DNA from: Cyanoderma ruficeps | Taxonomy: Eukaryota > Chordata > Aves > Passeriformes > Timaliidae | DNA: 64,000 nt | Assembly: GCA_008694505.1 (NCBI GenBank) | Contig: VZDJ01007755.1 | Location: forward strand, 2,657,278 to 2,721,277 | Direction: 5' to 3' | In this document: positions 39,597 to 53,547 of the stretch, piece after piece | How positions within the stretch are numbered: position 1 is the stretch's first letter | How the letters are laid out: each line of letters starts with the position of its first letter | Program-made: the position numbers and the translations under genes | Notes under the pieces: model-generated | What the model was told of the DNA's origin: nothing | The model's input: the letters and a program-made list of their open reading frames with translations, nothing else | Database searches by the model: none

Positions 39597-40710
39597 AAAG
39601 CTGTTTTCATAGCCTCCAAAACCCACAAAAAACCTCTTGGTAAGAGATGTTTCCTACCTCTTTTGCCAATCAATTATGGTCTCCAAGCTTCCTAAAACTG
39701 AATTCCACTCAAACACTCCTTACGCAAAAACATTTTTCTGAATTGCATGTGTACTGCAGAACTAAGACCATGCAATTGAAGGCAAACCTCTGTGATGCTC
39801 AAAGCAAAGGCACTTTCAACACCTGCTGTATGTCAGCAAACTGGCAGCTCCCATGAGTACTTGAACACACAGGAGGATGTGATTTTCTAGTTATCTTATG
39901 ACTGTGCTCAGAAATCCACTTATTTGACTTTAATTTTTTCCCCATTTCCAATAAGGTTATGCACAGTGGGCAGGTGTTGCAAAGCCTTGTGCACAGACGC
40001 AAGATTTAATGCAGAATATATGTATGCAGGTGGAGCTAAAGTCCTGAACCTGTTAAGCAGACCTGTTAAGCACATCCTAAATTCCCAAAGTATGCTGCAG
40101 TGCTTCACTGAATAAAGACAAAGCTTCTTGCATGCTTAATGGTAAATACTTTCCTGCAGAGGGACCTTATCCATCAACTTATTTCAGGTATTGTTTAATT
40201 CTGGAAATTGCTGTTCCCTAGAACATCAGTGTTACCTGATGCACAGCACATTTTACTTGATTTCCCTACAAATCCCAACAACTTTGTGTTCTTACTTGCA
40301 CATCGGTAGTGTGACTCAGCAGCAGGTCACAGACATTAAGACTTAGGTACCTAGATGCAGCTAACTATGCGGGAACAAGCTGTGTAAACTTTGTTACACT
40401 CAATGGAAACCTAACCAAGGCAGCTGACAGACTGCCTGCTGCTCTGAGCTCTTCAAGTCACTCTCAAACAACAGCCTGCATGAGGAGCTCCAAACTCCAC
40501 TGACTTTGCCTTTGAGCATCCTGTCTGATGTCCTGCTGAAGCTCTGGGAAATCATGGGTCTCCTCTGTAATGTGTGCAACGTCTGTCACCTTTGTGCAGT
40601 GCTCCCAGATGTCCTGTGACATCTCCAATGGCACATTTGAGAAATGAGTCAAGAAGTTTATCTTCAGTGACTAGAAAATGAATTCTAAATTTGGATTATA
40701 TATGGATGCT

Positions 40711-40777
40711 GTCAGCGGATTAGAACCAGATGATTTTTTAGGTCTCTTCCAACCCAAATAAATACGTGATTCTATGC
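40711..40777 (+). mobile_element. CR1 LINE, terminal 3' scrap
   Basis: GATTAGAACCAGATGATTTT, GGTCTCTTCCAACCC and a final GTGATTCTATG match the last 65 bases or so of avian CR1. Confidence 0.88.
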
Positions 40778-43700
40778 TTTAGACACTGAAATGTATCAAC
40801 TTTTAAAAAAGTATTCTCATGTTATTCATGTAAATCCCATTCAAAAATATTTACATTCTTTAATACTAAAAGCAGAAACAGAATATTGCTTGAGTTTTAA
40901 CACAGCTGATTAAAAATCTGTGCTTTCTTATCACTCACTGAATTGGCAGCAGAGCACCAACCGTCTGGTCTTTTAGGGAAGAGTAAGGGCTCTGTATAGC
41001 TAAGAGATATTTGAAATTCTTCTCTGTCTACAGTGAAGCTTTCTCTAAAAAATTCTTGACTGAAACGCTTGGATGCATAGATTTTATTTTGCAGGCAAGA
41101 TAGTGCAGGCAAGATTGGCCAAGTGACAGTCGAAAATCTCTCTTTCTCCAAGGGCTGGCAACTCTGATCAAAAGAACCCAATATATGGCCTTTTCCAAAA
41201 CTAGCAAGGACTATGAAGTTTCAACACTGATGTGCTGTGCATATTCTGAACTTTAGGAAAGAGCTGAAGGAGGACTTTTGCAGGTGAAAGAAAAAAAAAA
41301 AAGCTGGAGAAAAAAGCCCCCCAAAATGAAAAAAAGTTTTCAAAGCACCTTGCCCCAAGTGTAAGCTTGCCTAAGATACATCAGTCTGGGAAACATTCAT
41401 GCAGTTCTCATGGTCTTTACTGGTTGTAACATCTTATGCTATTATTTGGATGTGCTAAGATGTTTCAGCCTTCAGGCATTTCGGTTCCTTTAGAGCCCTG
41501 TAGACAGGTTTTTTCACCTGTTAATCTCCAGTGTATTAAAGCTGTGAAGGAATTTGAAGTGTCTCAGTGCTAGGAATACTTTCTTGTATTGCATTTCTCT
41601 TATGCTTTGAGGTATAAGAAAGAATACGACAGATCTTGCATGTTTATAAGGTTTCTCCGTATTTAAAAAAAAAAGTGCTTATTAACACGTATGTTGTATT
41701 AGATGCAATACTTAGTTACATCATGATGCCTCTCAAATGATCCGACACAAGCTCTGCTTGATCAATTTAGTTTTGCTCCAAAAGCCAGATTCAGGCCAGC
41801 TGGTTTGGCTGAACAGGATGAGGAGATTACAGAACTGTGCCATCATACCCAAGTGAGGCTGACAGGAACAATTCATCCTGTGGTCTGCACCCACTCCATT
41901 GCGGTGCAGAGACCACACACTCTGGGAGCTGGATGTCCTCCTGCACACCTACAAGGTGACTTCTGGCATAGCTGGCAGAACAGTGGGACAGACCTTTTTG
42001 GAAGGACATAGGAGGAAGGCAATATGGATGGATAGGAAGAATGGAGGATGAAAGCAAGCTGGACACTAATTATTCTAGTTTTTTACAGATTTCTTTAGGA
42101 TTTCTAATGAAAATAAGAGTAGGAAAATGTACAAGGTATGCAAAGATTTTATTTTCTTTTTTTTTTCTTCCCCTCTAATAATTAAAACCATAAGGCCGAT
42201 AAAATCCCACATAGGAGAAATGCATCAACCAAGAAATAACACCGATGGATATAGAAATATATGTAAACTCTTTAAATAATACATAATGGGCCGCCAATGT
42301 CTTAAGCCCTCACACATTTTAGTTTTGTATAAAAATTCTGTTGACACTAATCAAAACTGTTCAGACCTATGTCAGTGTACATGTATTCTAAGCATTTCCA
42401 CAAACTATTTGTTGTATGTATATAAAGTAAAGAACAAAAGATACCTAGATGTCAACCACTGAATTCTCTCTGTATTGCTGAATATAGTCTAGGCCATGAA
42501 CTCAGCATGAATGGCCACATCTAAGACAACTACAGCTGGGTGAGTTGGATCCCATTTACTGCTTTTAAAAATCTCTTGGCCTGATAAGGGGAAAATCGAC
42601 AGACTTCCCACAACACAAAACTGCAATTTATCAGAGATAAAATGGCAATTTTCCTCCATGTTCTTACATTTTCTCTGTCTTCTACAGCTGTAAAAAGAGT
42701 AACTAGCAAATGAGAAAAATACCACAGACTGATGTCATGTGAATTATGAGAGCTTCAGCTGATGACAGTCTACTAATAGATAGGCTTCAAAAGAAAGAAA
42801 GGAAAGAAGAAAGAACAGATTAAATAATGACCTGGTTCAATATTCTGCTTAAAATTGGGCTGTAAAGGTGTCCATTTAATGAGACAATGGACTTCCTTGC
42901 TATGCAGTGTCTGCTCCAATCCTATCTCTATCAGTGGACCTGCATCACTGTATTGCATCACCCCATTTTGTTGATAAAACACAACATTTATGCCAGTAAT
43001 ATTGCAAAGAGGACCATTCCGAAACTGGCAACTCAACAAGAACAGTACTGGAGGGCTTAATATGGAAATCTTCTGTCTTTTAGTATCCACAGTTTTAATT
43101 TTGCATTTTGAGGTTTTAAAATTCATTAAACTATTCCTTGCCTTATTCATCGGAGTCATTCTTCAATCTCCTTCCAGCATTCTGTTTCTGATTAATACTT
43201 ATTAAGTAACAGCAATAATAGAAAAATTACTATCTTGTCCTGTAAAATCTGGCATTTCTAATAACTGTTACTATTTCCACAGCTGAATGTCACATGCAGA
43301 ATACAGTCTGAAGCAATGCTAAGCTTTTAAAATCTTTCTAAAGCATATTGTGTTTCTTTCGCATTTTCATTATGACTGTGACCTACTATGTTTCTCAATA
43401 GTTTATTTTAATAATTCTGATATTTCCTTATGTGAAGTAAACAATAAAGCAAATCTTTCCACTGTATTAAAAAAAAAAAATCTCTGCTGCAGAAATAATT
43501 AAATGCATTATTGTGCAATATACCAAAAAAGAAGGGCAAATTGGATAATCCAAACATCTGGTTTTGTTCACAAATGCAGTGTAAAGATCCATAAACCTGT
43601 GCAGGGTAAACACAGACTGCTTTACATTTAAAAGTCAAATTGACTACCTACAGAAGAGGATCTCTTTTTTCTTATTAGAATGGTCGGGTTTCAAGGTTTT

Positions 43701-44154
43701 TAACAATGAGGCTCAGTACATATTTCAGGTGAAACCATGGAAACTGTAAGGAGCCATTTTACTCAAAATAGAAATGCCACAAATGACCTTGGCATTTGGA
43801 AGCTGATGCTGCACGTTGTTATTTAGATTGTGAACAATGGGCATATTATCATGTCCTCTGTTCCAAAACTGGTATTGATCTCCCAAGAAGGAGCATTTGA
43901 AAGCTGGGGAGAGCTCGCAGCTCTTTCATGGGTGCAAGGGGTCCCCTGTGTTGAGGAAGACATTTGGTGCCGGTAGCTCAGTGTGCAGCTGCCAGTTGAG
44001 CTCTGGGTGATGGAAGCCCAGAAAAGAGCCCGTGAGCTGCTGACCTTTTGTGTAACAAAGGGCTTGTGGACCTGTGGCCCAGCCAGGTGAGGGACACTCA
44101 GAGATGCAGCAGGAGCAATGACCTCCAGACTCCTGAGCACTCAGAGTGTGCTGG

Positions 44155-44162
44155 TATAAAAG
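44155..44162 (+). promoter_or_regulatory. Isolated TATA-box motif
   Basis: TATAAAAG sits in a somewhat GC-richer segment (about 43900-44220), a setting typical of a core promoter or an old LTR. No open reading frame, CpG island or defined LTR ends accompany it. It could be chance. Confidence 0.2.
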
Positions 44163-47100
44163 CCCAGGGTTTTCCTTGTTCCAGGTCCCTCCTTGGGTGG
44201 CACCCATTTTGAGCTGTTGTTTTGTTATGTCACCACAATTACATTCTTTTAAGGATCGAGATGTCTGAGACTCTGCTGTAGGAAACCTGGGGTCAAGATG
44301 GTGAGGAAACCTGGTCTACCTGTGTGAGTGTGGATGTGTAGCTACCAAGGAGCCTTAGTCTCAAGGTTAGGTGGTGCCAGTGTGGATCCTGGATGGTCAG
44401 ACAGGGAAGTTTCCTCAACATCTCTTTTATGGGTCTCTTTTTATGGAGACAAGGTAGAAAAGTTGGAAATATGCAGGAAGACATGACAAATGGTAAATGA
44501 TGAGGCTTGAGAGAGCAGCATTGATGAAATCATTTGCACCTGAGGACTGTAGTTTTAATTCTCTCTGAAGGCACAACAGGGAAAACTTCTCCCCTGAGGC
44601 AGCCGAGTGTAAATAGCTATGTGTAGAGACAGAATTTTTCTACCTTACATGTCTAAACAATACTAAACATTTCAAAATACTGCTGAATTTACAGATTTAA
44701 TCTTCTCAAGGATTGCTGAATGATGTGATTTGTTACTCCACAACTCCTGCATAACATTCAAACTGCTACCATCTTTAAACAATTGAAACCTGCAAACATT
44801 ATTTTTGATTTTTGCTATCAAATCATCCTTCCAGGAGCCATATTTCTCTTCCTCTTTGAATGAAATGCTTGTTGCTGAAATTTAATTGCTGATCCAAGGC
44901 CAAGGAGAGAATGGGGGAGTCAACCTTCTCACAAGAGGACCCATCCTGACAGGGTCGTACAGGAACACACTGATAGAGAGTCAAAGATACTACCTAAAGA
45001 GATTTCAGATGAATTTCAGTTCTTTGTTTCTCAGAGGACAATATAATGGGTTAAAGGCATCAATAACCTGGAGAATAGGCACACAGGGCAAAGGAAATTT
45101 TACCACTGAATTTTGTGGGGCCAGGATTTTACCCTTTGACTTTGGACAACATGTCACTTCTAGGGTATAGCTAACACCGAAAAAAAGCTCTTGTTGAATT
45201 CACTGCCCACATCTAATTCACAGAACACAAACCAACACATCAGTGGGAATTTCTGCTTGAACAGTGCAAGTACAAGAGCTAGGCACTGGGTACCATATGA
45301 GGAGAGAGCAGCTTGGATTGCCTTCTCCAGTCATTTTATACAGCTCCATTGAATCCACACCCTTTCCCGCAGTTTTTTCAGTCCAACTCTTTCCTTTCAT
45401 TTGTTACTAGTATGAGAGTAATCTTGTGTATGAATATGCCTGTGTAGATGCATATGTGCATGTAGATAATAATAGTTTTCATTAGTATTCTCTTTCATTT
45501 TGTGGAGTAATATTTCTTGCCAAGATTTTTAATGCCTAAAGAAACCTGCTAAAACTGCCTTTGAAGGTTTACTTATTTTGTCTTGTCCTTATGCTGGGAG
45601 CAACTGTTCCTTTAGGTGATGGATAGGAAGCCCATTTTCTGACACTTCAGATCCAGCAATAATAGCTGCAGGGGCAACCATGACAGATGAAAAACATCAG
45701 AGTGAAAATCTGGTTTATGAGCTACATTATAGGTAGGATTTTATTTTAAAACTGTTTTTGATTAATTTTACATAGCCATTTTATACGCAAAATAATTTCA
45801 TTTCATTCACAACAGGTAATGTTGCATATTGAAAGTGAACACACTTCAGCATTCCTTGTACAAACACAAGCTCTGTCCTCGTGGCACCAAAGTGTTTCTG
45901 AAGACTAGTAAAGACAAAAACTCCACGTTTGCTCCTGCTGACAGTGGCACCAGCAGTCCCAGAGATGTCCTATATGACATCATGCCTAGCATGAGGGCCT
46001 TGAGGTCACACTTTGCAGTGTGTCCTTGAGCACTGCACAACACCCAGGTCTTAATGGTCCCTGCAGACATCTCATAATAACATAAAAAGTAATACAAAAC
46101 ATTTTTTGGCAAGTAACAAAATGAAAGATCACCATCTGGGTGAAAGCAGGGCTGTAGTGTTTTGATTTGGCTGAGAGGACTCATGACCAGAAGCAAACTT
46201 GGGTCAACAGCCTTCATATACTGCTTGGTCCCTAACTTTTCTGCAAGTTGAATAATTGGTCACAGATATAACAGAGAAAATACCATGTACTTAGTATCCA
46301 GGCCAGGACCGTATTGCTAGCTGGGGTGAGTGGAGAAAGGGAGCAGATAAAGCCTCCTCCCTCACAGTTGTGTGGAAACTGTATTTGCAGAAGTGCTGAG
46401 GTCTAGCAATGGCTCACTCCTCCAGACGGTATTTCTAATGAAAATCTCCCACCTCCCTTCTAGGATTTAACCTGCTAGCTAAAGCTAAAATTAGAATAGG
46501 TCTTCTCCAAAATGTCATGACAATAAATATTTTACAAGTGTCTGTGACCCTAAACTGAAGAATTGCACAGGTTGGTGACTTAGGTTAGCATATAAAGGTA
46601 ATTATCATTTAAATAAGCACTGGAACAATCATCTTCCTCTTCTTGGCAGTAATGAGATAGCTGGATCACATCTGGAGTATGCAGTGGAATCTGCTGTATG
46701 ACTGCAGAAATTCACTGGGGAAACCGTGGGGCTAGCTTGCTTTTCCCTCTTTGGGAAGGTGTCCTTTCAGCCCAACACATGTCTGCCTTGTGGGGGACAC
46801 TAAAAATGCCAGTCCCCGTGGTGTGCAGGACCCAGCAGATCAAGTCACCACTCTCTGCTGTGCTGCCTCTCACTTCAGCTCCAGTGCAACAAGGTTCCCC
46901 AGCCCCTGTCCAAGTGATGAACAATGGATTAAAGTCTGTGTTTGTGCTCAGTGACAGCTAAGAGGCTGATCTCAGTCCTGTGGGTAGGACAAGCCCAAAT
47001 TATTTTCCTGACACAGGGAACCACTTTTTCCTTTAACTCAGAAGACAATTTGGGCCACACAGAGCAGAGCTCAGGGCAATAGTAGGGTAGTCTTCAACAT

Positions 47101-50100
47101 AGAATGAGAGACTGCAATAGTTTAAATTTACTGATGGATTTCATAAATAAGCCTCCACAACTGCCATGCCTAAAAGCTTTCTTGGGTCAGCAGCTTCAGA
47201 GACTACTGCTTGTTGAAATGAGCCTTCAGAGTGCCCACATTAAAAACATGTTTTTGAGGATAAAAGGTGAATAATGCTTCAGCATATGGTTCCTCTTAAA
47301 GCATTTCCTTCAGTTCTTTTTTCAGCCTTATAATAATAAACACATAACTTCAGAATAATTTTGCATGCATTCCTCTAAGAGATCTGCTTGTTTTATTTGT
47401 ATAGGCACCCTAAGGCTATAAAATTTGCCTTATTTTGGGAAATTATTCTTCCTAAAACCCTGCTCTCATATCTGGCCTAAATTTGTTTTGAACAGTGGTA
47501 CCTATTTACCAGCTGCTTTCCTGGCTAACTTTTTGTAACTTCTTTTGCATTGTATTGCTTCAGACCAGATAATTGTAAATAGCTCACTACATTCCTTTCT
47601 GGTTTTCATATTCTAGGTAGAGAATTTGGTTTAAGTGTGGGGATGCACAGTAGCCTAAGGGCTTTGAAATGCCTTTACCATTCCAGAGGTAGGTAGGAGA
47701 AGTCTTATGGACTTAGAGTATAATTCTCCTAATTTCAGCAGTTTTCTCTCTTTTCAGCTCTACTGAAACAGGAAGGAGCTAGGTTCTGTACTGGCAATTG
47801 AAGAATGTTTTTAATATTCTCAGATTTATTGAACTGATTATATTAAATCACATTTTAGATACCAGTGTTTCATGAGAGTCTATCCTCATCACTCCTTCTT
47901 GTATTACTCTTATTATGTACTGCCTTTGTCTATATTCCTCAATGTTCAATTATTTTTTCGCTACTCTCTAATTAAACTTGCTCATGATTTTATTTTAAGA
48001 TATTGATTCTGAATAGCACACACTTTGCCTGGACAAATACTCTCTCTCTGTGTGAAGGCAGAAGTGCTGGTTCTAGGTGGCACAGTGCTGATTCCCATCT
48101 GAAATGACTTGCTGGGTGACACCTTGGAGCACCAATTCGGACACTGGAAGGGGCCAGGAAAATGTCTTTAATGTGTCTATCTCTACACACATGGTAGATT
48201 TACTCAGAAGCTGGCAATGAAATTGATGTTTTCCTTGTTCTCTGTTTAATGGTACAATATAGATTTTGTGGAGGTTTTTTTGTATTTTGCACCAAACCCC
48301 GTCCATTTTGAAGTTACTGATGCTTGTAGTGAGGCCACACTGTGCCCAACTAAAAGCCTACCATGTCTCTGGCCTTGGGGGATGATGACCCAGGAGTTCC
48401 CAGATATATTTATGTTCCTGTGTACTGGCTTTTGGGGAGGATATTTTTACTCACTGGCATTCTTCCATGTTTCTTCTATTGTGGCACTGCTATTTTGTGA
48501 TTTTGCCAGAGTGTTTCCCCTGAGAGAAACTAATGATCAGGTTGGAGGAAAAAAACAATGAGCAAACGTTCTATTCTAGCACGGAATTTTGAATTTGCAT
48601 ATAAGCAAAGAATTCAAGCAGTTATTTCCAAGTATTTTGATTTTGTCACTTAATATTTAAAACTAGGACATGCAAAAGTATGTGAGTTTAGAGAGAAGAA
48701 TAATGTTTAAGGTTGGTTAATGTCATAATGCATATATTAGCCAAACATAAGTGTACTAGCTTATAAATAAATAGAGAACTCTTGCCAAAGGGCTGCTGAA
48801 AGGTGACATTGGAATAAAGCAGCAGATGCAGATGCTGAGAAATGACATCTTTGTGTGTGAATGAGTGAGAGGGAAGTCTGGTTTAGTCTTTGCTCATGGC
48901 TTTGATCCTGGGTTCCAACAATGTTTCCACAGTTTTGGATGAATGTTTATATCATTTTAAAAGCAGGATGTAGTAGAGGGACTGGGACTTTCAGGGAAAA
49001 GATGTGAACACTAAGAGTGAAATCACATTGAAAGGCATAGTACGACTCCCTTCTTCCTCTCCCATGTAAATCGTCTGAGTATCTCATGCCTCCTTAATGC
49101 CTACTGCTGTGGCAGTAGGAAAAAAAAGGCTGAAAACCAGAGGTATAGGGCTTAGGAAACAATTACAGGCACCAAATGTGTCCTTGCATATATCATCTCT
49201 CATCTTTTTACCACTAGGCTATCATGGCCCTATATACATTCCTAACAAAGTATGTGTTCAATAATCTGTTATGTCTTGCTTGTAAATAACTTGGAAAAAA
49301 GGATATCTTTGATGATTAGCTGATGGATTATCTGCCTTTAGATATATCTTGCTTGGGGCTAGAGTCAAGCACTGTGCTGCAGAATGAGCAGTGGTTCAAA
49401 GCTGCCCAGAGCCTGTGGTCCTTGAGTGAGGGGTTCCAGACTGGCTGGCTCCAGAGGGGAGGAAAGGGCTGGCTCCTCCCCTTCAATGGATGAAGTCCTC
49501 ACTACTTTCCTCAGACCTGAGATACTGCCCAGATGAAGGTTCTGTGCTGACTCTTAAAGTTTCTGCATCACCCCCCTTACCTCTGACCCACCAGACAAAT
49601 TCCTAGCAGTCTGACATGTTACAAGATTGGGAATTAGAGCCTCTTCCAGCTCCTGCCTCCTATTTTGTTACTTAGCATTTATCAATATGATCTCAAGACA
49701 TTATTGGTATGTATAAAAAGAAAATATGTTTTAGCTTCTCCTTGTGTCTCCCGTGCTTTATATTTTTTAAAAAATATTTTATTCTTTTTATTCCTTATGT
49801 ATAAAACCTGACACTTACTATACTTCAGTTTATTTTTCAAAATAAGACGTTTTCAGTGTGTGCTTGCATAGGAGACAGACATAAATATCTGAGAGTCAGT
49901 CCCACTTTTAAGATGCTTGCCTAGCTTTTTTAGACACACACATTGGGCTTTCTCTTGAGAAGGAAAGTCTAATTTTGAACACAACTGTTAAAATTATCTC
50001 AAGCAGATTCACTGTAACTTACTTCCTGAGGCTTGGCATCTTCTAAAATAAAACAGTAAGCCCTATAAAACCATTTCTATGACTCATATAAGTGGCATGG

Positions 50101-50502
50101 GCTTTATCTTGCTACTAGGCACTCAAAGGAGAGGCATGTTATTGGCATGGTGCTGGATTGAGCCCTGCAACAAGCAAGGTATGTCAGAGCCCTCCCTTTC
50201 CAGGTATCCTTACCACCTGCTGCTTCTGACTGGGCCCCACCCTGGCGGAAGCCCTTCAGCACCTCCCCATGCCTGACCATCCCTAGATGGCCAACTGAAT
50301 CCATCATTCTCACTGCCCTGGCCCCACTGTGCGTCACGGGGCTGCTGCCTGGGTGGGAGTGCATGGCAGAGGCAGACCACAAGGGAGAAGAATGACTTCG
50401 GCGAGAAAACAGAGTCCTTTCTTCTGTGACATGTACAGGGTTAATACTGATGGCTGTCACCTCTAAGTTCAACCATTATTTCTCAGATTTTCTCTTTTCT
50501 TC

Positions 50503-50522
50503 CTTTCCCTTTCCCTTTCCCT
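50503..50522. repeat. (TTTCCC)n short array
   Basis: About three and a half units of TTTCCC in a wider pyrimidine-rich stretch (about 50488-50525). Confidence 0.85.
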
Positions 50523-52132
50523 TATTGCTCTGCACTTCCCTGGCATTCATGGTTTCTTTATTTCATTCATGAGACTGTAGTTAGCTCTTCTCTGGAGACC
50601 AACAAACATTAATGTGGATGTCTCCCAACAGTATATGACTGCAGTTAAGCTCATTTCTTGTACTAAACGAGCTCTTTAGTATAGGATCTGCTGTTACAAG
50701 TGCTCTCTCTGACATCTGAAATAAAAATAATGAGCTGTTCTCTCCCAGTAGTGAGCTGCCCTCGGGAGTTCATTAGGACACTAGCTTGGTGAGGGTCCCC
50801 AAGGAGTGACACTTCTTGTCCTTTTGCTTTATGCTTCCCAACACTCATGCTCCAGGAGAATCTAGTCCTTTAGCCTCCTAATGCACATGCTGTTTTGGTT
50901 ATTCTTTTACTAATATTGGGCTGGGAATGAAGAGATGTTGCCCAAAAATGGCAGCAGTGTGAGGGGAAAAAGGGAAGACAAGTGTGTTGATTTATTGCAT
51001 TTGTGACATTTCACCAAGTGGAAAACCTCGCTGGAAATGTTAAACACTGAAGGAAAAGTAGAGCTATCAACTCATGCCACCCTTCAGCTGAGTTTTTTTC
51101 CTCTCTTTGTGGCCTGAAATAGACTAGGCTGAGGTACTAGCCTGGTCTAACTGGGCATCACCAGCTTTCTGAACCATCAAGGACATGTAAAGCCTCAAAA
51201 CTGTCAGCAGCTAAAGTGTGACCTTAAAAAGATGGTGTCTTGGTAGCTCTGGTACATTCTCTTTTGGAACTGATCAGCTCATGAGACTAAGCTGTGAGTT
51301 AAGGTCCTGTCCTCACAGAACAGCAGCTAAGAGCACTGTGTGAATGCTTGTCACCACAGCAGGACAGCCCACAAGGGAAGGAGGTTGTCAGCTGGGAACT
51401 TGGGAACTCTTGAGATGAAGGGCCTGCCTTTCACTAGTCCTGACTTTATATCTTTCATTAACACAGATCAATCAAAATAGGATTTCAGCCCATGTCCCTA
51501 ATCTAGCAAAATGGGAACTACGTTCTTTTGCAGTTCTAGCCATAAAGAGGCTGGTCTGCAATACCAAATCATTGCTTTGTGCTAGAGAGATAGTGTGTAT
51601 TTTAAATTCATTATAGTAAAACTTCAAAAGGAGAGATTTTGCGTAAGTTTTATACAATTGTATTTTGTTGTGAATTTGGGTACCATCGTTGCACCTTCTG
51701 TAACCAACCTGTCAAGTGAAGAGAGTAACACTGATTTCCTATTTATCACTTGGTGCTGGATGTTCGTACCCAACTGTCAACCCGTTATTTAAGTATTCCG
51801 ACCCAAAAGTAAGCAGGGAAGTCAAATATTTTAGAACCTGTAGTCAGACAAAATAACTTCCCAAAACAAACATCTTCTCATAGTCCTAAGAGGAAGTTTC
51901 TCTCTTGACAGGTTTGCCACTGCAGAAAGAATTGGAATTGTACCTGTTTGCAGGCTGTACTGTTTGCAGATGCTGTGAAACTGGGAATGCTGTACCCTTA
52001 TATTTTCCCATGGGATTGGAGAACACTTTTGTATATTTATTGTTATTCTGCAATCTCACAAGTTATTGTTGGTTTTACACAACAATGGCTAGGAATTCTA
52101 GTCATAGAACAAGACCCCAAAGCTGATTAAAA

Positions 52133-52912
52133 ATCATAGAATTGTTTAGGTTGGAAAAGACCTTTAAGATGACTGAGTCCAACTGTTACTCAGCACTGCC
52201 AGGTCCACCATGAAACCATGTTCCAAAGTGCCACATCTATATGTCTTTTAAATACCTCCAAGAATGGTGACTCCACCACTTCCCTGAGCCGTGTTTTTCA
52301 ATGCTTCACAATCCTTTTGGTGAAGAATTTTTTTCATAATATCCAATTTAAGCCTCCCCTGGTGCAACTTGAGGCCATTTTCTTTCATCCTATCACTTGT
52401 TACTTGGGAGAAGAGACTGATCCCCACCTGGATACAACTTTCTTTCATGTAGTTGTAGAGAGTGATAAGGTCTCCCCTGAGCATCCTTTTCTCCAGGCTG
52501 AATAATCACAACTCTCTCACCTGCTCCTCATGAGACTTTAGCTCCCCACCCTTCTCCAGCTCTGTTGCCTTTCTCTGGACAAGCTCCAGCACCTCAATGT
52601 CATTCTTGCAGTGAGGGCCCAAAACTGAACACAGCACTCAAAAACATTGAACCCAAAACATTGCCACACCAATGACAAGTACAGGGGGACAATTCCTGCC
52701 CTTGTCCTGCTGGCCACACCATTGCTGATACGAGCCAGGACACCACAGGCCTTCTTGGCCACCTGGGCACATACTGGCTCATGTTCAACAAGCTGGTGAC
52801 CAGCACCCCCAGATCCTTTTCTGCCAGGCAGCTTTCCAGCCACTTTTCCTGAAGCCTGTGGTGCTGCATGGGTTGTTGTGAACCAAGGACAGAACCCAGC
52901 ACTGAGGTGCCA
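52133..52912 (-). mobile_element. CR1 LINE, about 780-bp 3' fragment
   Basis: On the plus strand it starts ATCATAGAATTGTTTAGGTT, GGAAAAGACCTTTAAGATGA, the reverse-strand CR1 3' end. It continues back through the 3' UTR into the C-terminal part of the reverse-transcriptase ORF2: the AEKDLGVLV motif near the left end of the translated minus strand, and [10 protein letters not shown] further on. The frame is broken by at least two shifts, so it is a dead copy. It is the longest CR1 in the window and lies about 1.4 kb upstream of the SLCO5A1 CpG island. Confidence 0.96.
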
Positions 52913-53140
52913 TATATATGATACATTACACTTACAAACTGAAGTTACTATGTACTAGTTCAAGTACATAGGAGTGAGAGAAGCGATGCTGCCTACCAGG
53001 TGAATCACATGTATGTTCTCAGGGATGGATGAGTTAGAAGATGGAGTTGAATTAAGAGCATATTCTTGTTGAAATGGGTTATCCTCTTTCCTCTGTCCCC
53101 ATGGACCTCCTCTTTTTTCCTCTTCATATTTTTTTCCAAG

Positions 53141-53260
53141 TTCTTGGTGCTTCCATCCTTGGTGAAGTGATTCAGCTCACAAAACCAGCAAAACACTTTC
53201 TTTTCCTTGGATTTGTTTTCTGCTGCCTCAGTGAGTTTATTCAGCTTACTGTGCACTGAG
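53141..53260 (+). other. Exon-like segment with splice-type borders
   Basis: A 120-base segment preceded by a T-rich stretch ending TTTTTTTCCAAG (acceptor-like) and followed by GAG|GTGAGT (strong donor-like, GT at 53261). It stays open in one plus-strand frame (53074-53259), but the predicted peptide is hydrophobic and unfamiliar. It could be an exon of a non-coding RNA, a piece of an unrecognised repeat, or chance. Confidence 0.15.
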
Positions 53261-53513
53261 GTGAGTGCCAGAGCTGCAGTGACGGAAGCTGTGGCCACGG
53301 GAAGCTGACAGTGGAAGAGGCAGGAGAGAGGAGCTGCAGGCGCAACAACTAGCTGTGGGATAATGAAATAAAAGAAACTGTCATAAGGACATTTTCAAGA
53401 ATCCTCAAAAACGTAACTGAACCAAAGGGAATCATAAAACTACAGGCCTAGACAAGCACTAAACTTGGGACACCTTCTTAACAGGAAAAATGTGGTTGAA
53501 AACCAACTAACCA

Positions 53514-53547
53514 NAAAAAAAAAAAAAAAAAAAAAAAGAAAAAAAAA
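53514..53547. repeat. A-rich tract with an N
   Basis: An N at 53514 precedes 23 A bases, then a G and more A. This is the third homopolymer in the window marked by a single N. Confidence 0.93.

Larger units (their letters stand above)
23836..40710. other. Large intergenic stretch, no gene recognised
   Basis: About 17 kb with no recognisable coding exon. It holds a poly(T) run (24549-24565), T/G-rich low-complexity tracts (27720-27837 and 39467-39596) and a T run with an A/C tail (37658-37724). It also holds candidate conserved non-coding blocks (25330-25680, 37370-37657, 37740-38060) and a slightly GC-rich patch near 28200-28440. A 25-base CR1-like string near 26590 is too short to call. Confidence 0.6.
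40778..52130. other. Intergenic, no gene recognised
   Basis: About 11 kb of unique AT-rich sequence with open frames up to about 128 codons, none of known kind. It contains short A runs (41290-41302 and 43468-43480), an isolated TATA box in a GC-richer setting (44155-44162) and a short hexanucleotide array (50503-50522). A GC-richer stretch at 50180-50400 shows no recognisable exon. Confidence 0.6.

Noticed and set aside
52248..52926. Minus-strand frames of 78-108 codons
   Set aside because: They are fragments of the CR1 ORF2 end and 3' UTR in the minus-strand CR1 at 52133-52912.
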